Assembly (NCBI GenBank): GCA_030698645.1
Contig: JAUYMV010000048.1
Span: forward strand, 1 to 18,553
From: Mesorhizobium sp.
Lineage (GTDB): Bacteria > Pseudomonadota > Alphaproteobacteria > Rhizobiales > Rhizobiaceae
Length of the DNA stretch: 18,553 nt
Direction of reading: 5' to 3'
In this document: piece by piece, positions 13,910 to 18,553 of the stretch
How positions within the stretch are numbered: the first letter of the stretch is position 1
Layout: every line of letters starts with the position of its first letter
The notes under the pieces: model-generated
The model's database searches: none
Seen by the model: only the letters and a program-made list of their open reading frames with translations
What the model was told of the DNA's origin: nothing
Translations under genes and position numbers: made by a program

Positions 13910-15226
13910 ATGACGAACGAGCCGGAGGGCGGACCGAATGCGGCCGGGGCGGGGCAGGTCCTCGGCTTTCCCGCCCATCGCGATCGACCGAGCGCGATCG
14001 GCGAAGTGCACGCCCGGCCGCATCCGCCGGTCGCCACGCCCCGCTCCATCATCCAGCTCGCCTTCGTCACCGAGAGCGCGGCGATCGATCATGGCGTGCT
14101 GGCGGAGCTGGCGCGCCGCCAGGGCGTCGCCCCGCCCGACGCGCAGGCGCGACACTTCACGCTGAAATGGGGCAAGGGAACGCTGCGCTGGGAGCGCCAC
14201 ACCGAGTTCTCGACATGGCTCTGGGAGGGCCCGCCCGACCCGCCGCGCGGACCGGCGTCGGACACGCCGTTCGGCAACGGATTCACGGCGCCGGGCGTGG
14301 TGATCTCCGGCGTGCGGCTGGAGATCCGCAAGTGGACCAAGACGACCGAGCGCCTGATCGACGGGTTCGACCCGGCGAGCCTGTGCTACTCGCTGGTGGA
14401 AAATGGCCGCGCCGCCGCGATCACCGATTTTCGCCAGGACGGCGACGGCCTGACGCGCATCGTCGTGCTCGACAAGGGCCTGACCGCGGCGCGGGTCGGC
14501 GCGCTGTCGCAACGGCTGATCGAGATCGAGACCTATCGGACGCTCGCCATGCTCGGACTGCCGCTGGCGCAGACGCTCTCGCCGCGCATCCGGCGCATCG
14601 AGGACAGGCTGGCGGGTCTCACCGGAGAGATGCGCAAGGCCGGACGGCGCGGCAGCGAGGAACTGCTCGCCGACCTGACCGCGCTCGCCGCCGAACTGGA
14701 GGCCGACGCCGCGTCGAGCCTCTACCGCTTCGGCGCCAGCCGCGCCTATCACGGCATCGTCGAGGAACGCCTGGACGCGCTGCAGGAGACGCAAGTGCCG
14801 GGCTACGACACCTGGTCCGCCTTCCTGCAGCGCCGCGTCGCGCCCGCCATGCGCACCTGCCGCTCGATCGAGGAGCGCCAGGCCAACATGTCGGAGAAGC
14901 TCGCGCGCGCGGCGACGCTCTTGCGCACATGGGTCGACGTCGACGTCGAGCGCCAGAACCGCGACGTGCTGGTCTCGATGAACCGGCGGGCGAAACTGCA
15001 ACTGCGCCTGCAGCAGACCGTCGAGGGCCTGTCCGTCGCCGCCGTGTCCTACTACGTCGTCGGACTTGTGTCCTACCTCGCCAAGGGAGCGGAAAAGGCG
15101 GGGTTCCCGCTCAAGGCGGAAACCGCCGCGGCGCTTTCCGTCCCGCTCGCGATCCTCGGCGTCTGGTGGGTGGTGCGCCGCATCCGCGGGCGCCACAAGG
15201 ACGAGTCGGGAGCCGACCACGGCTGA
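13910..15226 (+). CDS. DUF3422 family membrane-anchored protein
   Basis: This 438-residue protein matches the DUF3422 family of Proteobacteria, whose function is unknown. It has a soluble N-terminal domain with IGEVHARPHPPV (30-41) and WERHTEFSTWLWEG (94-107). A long helical middle follows (about 195-370, likely coiled coil, with ERQANMSEKLARAATLL). Two C-terminal hydrophobic helices (about 373-391 and 406-423) precede a basic tail. This layout, cytoplasmic domain plus long helix plus a membrane hairpin, recalls CorA-type transporters, but I see no GMN motif. The start at 13910 is chosen for family length, with AGGCAGGG upstream at wide spacing. It is divergent from lutA and lies before glcD. 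Confidence 0.9.
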   Translation: MTNEPEGGPNAAGAGQVLGFPAHRDRPSAIGEVHARPHPPVATPRSIIQLAFVTESAAIDHGVLAELARRQGVAPPDAQARHFTLKWGKGTLRWERHTEFSTWLWEGPPDPPRGPASDTPFGNGFTAPGVVISGVRLEIRKWTKTTERLIDGFDPASLCYSLVENGRAAAITDFRQDGDGLTRIVVLDKGLTAARVGALSQRLIEIETYRTLAMLGLPLAQTLSPRIRRIEDRLAGLTGEMRKAGRRGSEELLADLTALAAELEADAASSLYRFGASRAYHGIVEERLDALQETQVPGYDTWSAFLQRRVAPAMRTCRSIEERQANMSEKLARAATLLRTWVDVDVERQNRDVLVSMNRRAKLQLRLQQTVEGLSVAAVSYYVVGLVSYLAKGAEKAGFPLKAETAAALSVPLAILGVWWVVRRIRGRHKDESGADHG

Positions 15227-15231
15227 CGCCG

Positions 15232-15257
15232 ACCGGCGGGAGAAGCGCTCCCGGTTT
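15232..15257 (+). terminator. Weak hairpin after the DUF3422 gene
   Basis: CGGGAG (15237-15242), loop AAGCG and CTCCCG (15248-15253) form a 6-bp stem that can be lengthened with a bulge, followed by GTTTG. The T-run is short, so termination would be partial at best, with glcD 62 bp downstream. Confidence 0.35.
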
Positions 15258-15318
15258 GCGCGCGGACATGCCGGCTGGTAAAGCCGATCGAGAAGTTTCG
15301 TGCAGAAGGACCCGGCCG

Positions 15319-16815
15319 ATGTCCGGACTGGTCATGCCGGCGCCCGACGCCGCAACGCTTGCCCGCCGCGACGAGATCGTCGCCGACTTGGCGCTCATCG
15401 TGCCGGGCGAGGGCGTCGTCGACCAGCCGAACGGCATGCGCGTCTTCGAGAGCGACGGACTGACCGCCTATCGCCAGATGCCGCTGGTCGTGGTGCTGCC
15501 CGAAACCGTGGCGCAGGTCTCGCGCATCCTGAAATACTGCAACGAGCGCAAGATCCGCGTCGTGCCGCGCGGCTCGGGCACGTCGCTGTCGGGCGGCGCG
15601 CTGCCGCTCCAAGACGCGGTGCTTCTCGTCATGAGCCGCTTCAGCCGCATCCTCGACATCGACTATGCCAACCGCACGGTGACCGCGCAGCCGGGCGTCA
15701 CCAATCTCGGCATCTCGGTCGCCGTCGAGCAGGAGGGTTTCTACTACGCGCCCGACCCGTCCTCGCAGATCGCCTGCTCGATCGGCGGCAACGTGGCGGA
15801 GAATTCCGGCGGCGTGCACTGCCTGAAATACGGCCTCACCGCCAACAATGTGCTTGGGCTCGAGATGGTGCTGATGGACGGCGAGGTGCTGCGGCTCGGC
15901 GGCAAGCATCTCGATTCCGAGGGCTACGACCTGATGGGCATCATGACCGGCTCCGAGGGCCTGCTCGGCGTCGTCACCGAGGTGACCGTGCGCATCCTGA
16001 AGCGGCCGGAGGCCGCGCGCGCGCTGCTGCTGGGCTTCCCGTCCTCGGAGGAGGCCGGCCAATGCGTCGCCGACATCATCGGCGCCGGCATCATCCCCGG
16101 CGGCATGGAGATGATGGACCGGCCGGCGATCCACGCGGCGGAGGATTTCGTCCATGCCGGCTATCCGCTCGATGTCGAGGCGCTGCTGATCGTCGAGCTC
16201 GACGGGCCGGGGCCGGAGATCGACCATCTGATCGCCATGGTCGAGGCGATCGCCTACAAGAACGGCTCGACGACGTGCCGCATCTCGACCTCGGAGGCCG
16301 AGCGCCTGTCCTTCTGGGCCGGGCGCAAGGCGGCGTTCCCGGCCGTCGGCCGCATCTCGCCCGACTACTACTGCATGGACGGCACGATCCCGCGCAAGCA
16401 GCTGCCGAAGGTGCTGGCCGGCATGCGGGAGATGTCGGAGAAATACGGGCTCGGCGTCGCCAATGTGTTCCATGCCGGCGACGGCAATCTGCACCCGCTG
16501 ATCCTCTATGACGCCAACGTGCCGGGCGAGCTGGAGAAGGCGGAGGATTTCGGCTCCGACATATTGCGCCTCTGCGTCGCGGTCGGCGGCGTGCTGACCG
16601 GCGAACACGGCGTCGGCGTCGAGAAGCGCGATCTGATGCCCGAAATGTTCAACGAGATCGATCTCGACCAGCAGATGCGCGTCAAATGCGCCTTCGACCC
16701 GAACCATCTGCTCAATCCGGGAAAAGTGTTTCCGCAGCTGAGGCGCTGCGCCGAGCTCGGGCGCATGCATGTGCACCGCGGGCAGATGGCGTTCCCGGAC
16801 ATTCCGAGGTTTTGA
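15319..16815 (+). CDS. glcD: Glycolate oxidase FAD-linked subunit
   Basis: This 498-residue flavoprotein oxidises glycolate (and often D-lactate) to glyoxylate as part of the GlcDEF complex at the inner membrane. The PCMH-type FAD-binding domain spans about residues 53-230, with PRGSGTSLSGGA (83-94) and PDPSSQIACSIGGNVAENSGG (145-165). The FAD-oxidase C-terminal domain carries HAGDGNLHPLI (385-395) and TGEHGVGVEKRDLM (about 427-440). The length equals that of E. coli GlcD. The ATG at 15319 has GAAGGA upstream. The same frame stays open back to 13777, but that extension is a shadow of the DUF3422 gene. The usual partner glcE is displaced by about 880 bp. Confidence 0.96.
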   Translation: MSGLVMPAPDAATLARRDEIVADLALIVPGEGVVDQPNGMRVFESDGLTAYRQMPLVVVLPETVAQVSRILKYCNERKIRVVPRGSGTSLSGGALPLQDAVLLVMSRFSRILDIDYANRTVTAQPGVTNLGISVAVEQEGFYYAPDPSSQIACSIGGNVAENSGGVHCLKYGLTANNVLGLEMVLMDGEVLRLGGKHLDSEGYDLMGIMTGSEGLLGVVTEVTVRILKRPEAARALLLGFPSSEEAGQCVADIIGAGIIPGGMEMMDRPAIHAAEDFVHAGYPLDVEALLIVELDGPGPEIDHLIAMVEAIAYKNGSTTCRISTSEAERLSFWAGRKAAFPAVGRISPDYYCMDGTIPRKQLPKVLAGMREMSEKYGLGVANVFHAGDGNLHPLILYDANVPGELEKAEDFGSDILRLCVAVGGVLTGEHGVGVEKRDLMPEMFNEIDLDQQMRVKCAFDPNHLLNPGKVFPQLRRCAELGRMHVHRGQMAFPDIPRF

Positions 16816-16835
16816 GTCCGGCCGAGGTTTTGGCT

Positions 16836-16864
16836 TTGGCCGGGACCGGCATGTTTGATAGGAT
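16836..16864 (+). promoter_or_regulatory. Candidate σ70-type promoter of the Uma2-AbrB cassette
   Basis: TTGGCC (16836-16841) and TAGGAT (16859-16864) are spaced by exactly 17 nt, each matching 4 of 6 consensus positions. The -35 overlaps the right arm of a hairpin GTCCGGCC (16816-16823)/GGCCGGGAC (16838-16846) that directly follows the glcD stop. AAGGAGG at 16874-16880 then precedes the uma2 ATG by 8 nt. Confidence 0.45.
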
Positions 16865-16888
16865 GCCGAGAAGAAGGAGGCCGTCTCC

Positions 16889-17467
16889 ATGAACACGCAT
16901 GTCGCGCCGCCGCCCGGCAAACTGACAGCCGAACAGTTCCTCGCCTTTATCGAGGACCGTCCGCGCGAGGAGCGCTGGCAGCTCGTCGATGGGGAGGCTT
17001 TCGTGATGATGTCGCCGGCAACGCACCTGCATCAGCGGATCGCAGCCAATCTAGCTCGTTTGCTGGACAGGGCTTTTGAATTACGCCGTCCCGACCTGGC
17101 TGCACTTCACGAGCTTGCCATCCGCGTAGAAGCTTTCCCCGATTTCCGTGCAGTCGCCGACGTGGCAGTCGTCGATTTCGAGGTCGAGGACATTGTCTAT
17201 GGAACTGGTTTTTACCTCGCCGCAGAGGTCCTCTCGGACTCGAACACCCATGAATTCATCAGTCGCAAACGCACGATCTACGCCGCGGCGCCGGATTGCC
17301 TGCATGTGCTGATCCTCTCGCAGAAGGAATTTGTAGTCGAAGTCTGGTCCCGATCAGACGGCTGGAAGGGCCGCGTGTACCGCTCGCCTGACGATGTCAT
17401 CGAACTGCCGGAGTTCGGTTTCTCCTGCAAGGTCGCCGATCTCTATCGCGGCACACCGGTGAAGTAG
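16889..17467 (+). CDS. Uma2 family endonuclease-like protein (DUF820)
   Basis: This 192-residue protein is of the Uma2/DUF820 family, built on the PD-(D/E)XK nuclease fold. It shows the N-terminal helix LTAEQFLAFIED, ERWQLVDGEAFVM (28-40, DGE motif), the catalytic-type Asp91 in VADVAVVDFE, Glu113 in AAEVLSDSN and Lys127 in SRKRTIYAAA. The usual Pro before Asp91 is Ala. Full active-site acids and lysine suggest a working nuclease, but cellular roles of the family are largely unknown. A strong AAGGAGG ribosome binding site and a promoter-like sequence precede it. Third-position bases are more mixed than in glcD, pointing to transfer. An AbrB-domain gene follows after 7 nt. Confidence 0.88.
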   Translation: MNTHVAPPPGKLTAEQFLAFIEDRPREERWQLVDGEAFVMMSPATHLHQRIAANLARLLDRAFELRRPDLAALHELAIRVEAFPDFRAVADVAVVDFEVEDIVYGTGFYLAAEVLSDSNTHEFISRKRTIYAAAPDCLHVLILSQKEFVVEVWSRSDGWKGRVYRSPDDVIELPEFGFSCKVADLYRGTPVK

Positions 17468-17474
17468 GGCCGCG

Positions 17475-17669
17475 ATGCCAATTCTGACGATCGAAAGTGG
17501 TGGCAAGATCACTCTGACAAGGGAAATTCTCGATCATCTTGGCATTTCTCCCGGCGAACGCATAAGCGTTGCGCGCTTGCCCAATGGCAAGCTTGAGCTT
17601 TTTGCCGCGCCGACGAAGCCGTCACAGCGCGGTGCGTCGAAAACGAAAGGTGACGGACATGCAGGCTAG
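17475..17669 (+). CDS. AbrB/MazE/SpoVT-like swapped-hairpin DNA-binding protein
   Basis: This 64-residue protein has an AbrB-type domain at residues 3-45: ILTIESGGKITLTREILDHL then GISPGERISVARLPNGKLEL, the swapped-hairpin β-fold used by MazE and VapB antitoxins. The C-terminal 19 residues are short, basic and Ser/Thr-rich, not the long acidic tail usual in toxin-binding antitoxins. No PIN-domain or MazF toxin follows, as the next gene is glcE, so its partner in context is the Uma2 protein 7 nt upstream. It may autoregulate the cassette. The ribosome binding site is modest (TAGGG near the previous stop). Confidence 0.82.
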   Translation: MPILTIESGGKITLTREILDHLGISPGERISVARLPNGKLELFAAPTKPSQRGASKTKGDGHAG

Positions 17670-17692
17670 CGCATGATGGGCACAGTTTCTGC

Positions 17693-18553
17693 TTGACCAC
17701 ATTCACCCCCACCACCGCCGCCGAAACCCTCGACGCCGTCCGCTGGGCCGTGTCGGAAGAATCGCCCGTCGAAATCCTCGGCCACGGCTCCAAGCGCGGC
17801 ATCGGGCGGCCGGCGCAGACGGCGCATGCGATCGACCTGTCGCTTCTGACCGGCGTGACGCTCTACGAGCCGGAGGAACTCGTGCTGTCGGCGCGCGCGG
17901 GCACACCGATCGCCGAGATCGAGGCGCTGGTAAAGGCGAGCGGGCAGGAGCTTGCCTTCGAGCCGATGGATTATGGCCCGCTGCTCGGCGGCGAGCCCGG
18001 CCGTGGCACGATCGGCGGCGTGCTGGCCGCCAACCTCTCCGGCCCGCGCCGCCTGAAGGCGGGCGCCGCGCGCGACCACATCCTCGGCATCCACGCCGTT
18101 TCGGGGCGCGGCGAGGCGTTCAAGTCGGGTGGCCGCGTGGTCAAGAACGTCACCGGCTATGATCTCTCGAAGGCGATGGCGGGCTCCTGGGGCACGCTCG
18201 CGGTGTTGACCGACGTCACCTTCAAGGTGCTGCCCGCCGCCGAGACCGAAACGACCGTCGCGCTACGTCGACTGACCGACGAGCAGGCGGCGATCGCGAT
18301 GGCGGCGGCGCTCGGGTCGAGCGCCGAAGTGTCGGGCGCGGCGCATCTTCCCGAAATGATAGCCGCGCGCGTGCTTGCCGGCTCGCTGAATTCGGCGCCT
18401 GCGACCTTCCTGCGCGTCGAAGGGTTCGGCCCGTCGGTCGCCTACCGCGTCGCCATGCTGAAGGATCTGTTCGGCGCGGGCGTCGAGATCGAGGAGATCG
18501 GCGCGGAAAGCTCGCGCGCTCTCTGGCGCCAGATCCGCGACGTGGCGCCCTTC
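17693..18553 (+). CDS. glcE: Glycolate oxidase FAD-binding subunit, 5' part (3' end outside window)
   Basis: The first 287 codons of GlcE, the second FAD-binding subunit of glycolate oxidase, lie here. The PCMH-type FAD domain shows ILGHGSKRGIG (about 28-38), GTPIAEIEALVK, FEPMDYGPLLGG, GRGTIGGVLAANLSGPRRLK and GGRVVKNVTGYDLSKAMAGSWGTL. The frame runs to the window end without a stop. Upstream in this frame a TGA at 17651 precedes no ATG or GTG, so the TTG at 17693 (reading TTFTPTTAAE, the usual GlcE N-terminus) is taken as start. No good ribosome binding site precedes it. It normally abuts glcD, but here the Uma2-AbrB cassette lies between. glcF is expected downstream. Confidence 0.93.
   Translation, partial: MTTFTPTTAAETLDAVRWAVSEESPVEILGHGSKRGIGRPAQTAHAIDLSLLTGVTLYEPEELVLSARAGTPIAEIEALVKASGQELAFEPMDYGPLLGGEPGRGTIGGVLAANLSGPRRLKAGAARDHILGIHAVSGRGEAFKSGGRVVKNVTGYDLSKAMAGSWGTLAVLTDVTFKVLPAAETETTVALRRLTDEQAAIAMAAALGSSAEVSGAAHLPEMIAARVLAGSLNSAPATFLRVEGFGPSVAYRVAMLKDLFGAGVEIEEIGAESSRALWRQIRDVAPF

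Noticed and set aside
13777..16815. Plus-strand open frame of 1012 codons that could suggest a fusion protein
   Set aside because: Only the part from 15319 is GlcD. The upstream part is an out-of-frame shadow of the DUF3422 gene, with Arg-rich, domain-free sequence.
15073..16920. Minus-strand open frame of 615 codons
   Set aside because: It is antisense to glcD, with composition typical of a shadow frame.
17475..17669. AbrB protein as antitoxin of a VapBC or MazEF pair
   Set aside because: No PIN-domain or MazF-like frame follows. The next gene is glcE in the same direction.

Overview
The window is GC-rich, densely packed chromosomal DNA. Its gene content points to an alphaproteobacterium of the Hyphomicrobiales/Rhizobiales, probably near Mesorhizobium/Phyllobacteriaceae. 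Reasons are a plant-type glutamate-cysteine ligase next to rsmE, a LysR regulator divergent from a DUF1127 gene, a DUF3422 gene beside lut and glc genes, and strong G/C third positions. The genus is inferred from recalled families, not from a database search. No rRNA, tRNA, CRISPR array or intact transposase was seen.

Layout, left to right. (1) 1-1005 is the 5' part of xseA on the minus strand, divergent from an AHSA1/SRPBCC gene (1110-1541). (2) 1610-2171 is a ParD/ParE toxin-antitoxin pair that runs head-on into a LysR regulator (2178-3137). The regulator is divergent from a DUF1127 gene (3321-3641) that ends in a textbook terminator. (3) 3762-4667 is a DUF937 protein with a repetitive tail, followed by about 630 bp without a convincing gene, holding inverted repeats and a G-rich 7-bp repeat. 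(4) 5300-5751 is a second toxin-antitoxin pair (RelE/HigB-like), lying downstream of gshA (5918-7291) and rsmE (7518-8255). A small palindromic element separates gshA from rsmE. (5) 8287-8934 is an unclassified protein with an Ada-like Cys hairpin, divergent from a class I glutamine amidotransferase (9013-9717). (6) A possible 57-residue membrane peptide comes next.

(7) The minus-strand operon lutA-lutB-lutC (13713-10836), with overlapping or abutting genes, encodes an L-lactate-oxidising iron-sulfur complex and runs into a PPP-family phosphatase gene (10834-10094). (8) On the plus strand follow a DUF3422 membrane protein, glcD (glycolate oxidase FAD subunit) and glcE (cut by the window end). 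The region therefore groups two 2-hydroxyacid oxidation systems, lactate and glycolate, that feed electrons to the respiratory chain.

The most unusual point is a compact Uma2-nuclease plus AbrB-domain cassette (16889-17669) lodged between glcD and glcE. It has its own promoter-like sequence and a strong ribosome binding site, and it leaves glcE with a TTG start and no clear ribosome binding site. Together with the two toxin-antitoxin pairs, three small selfish or addiction-like modules sit between housekeeping genes within 18.5 kb.
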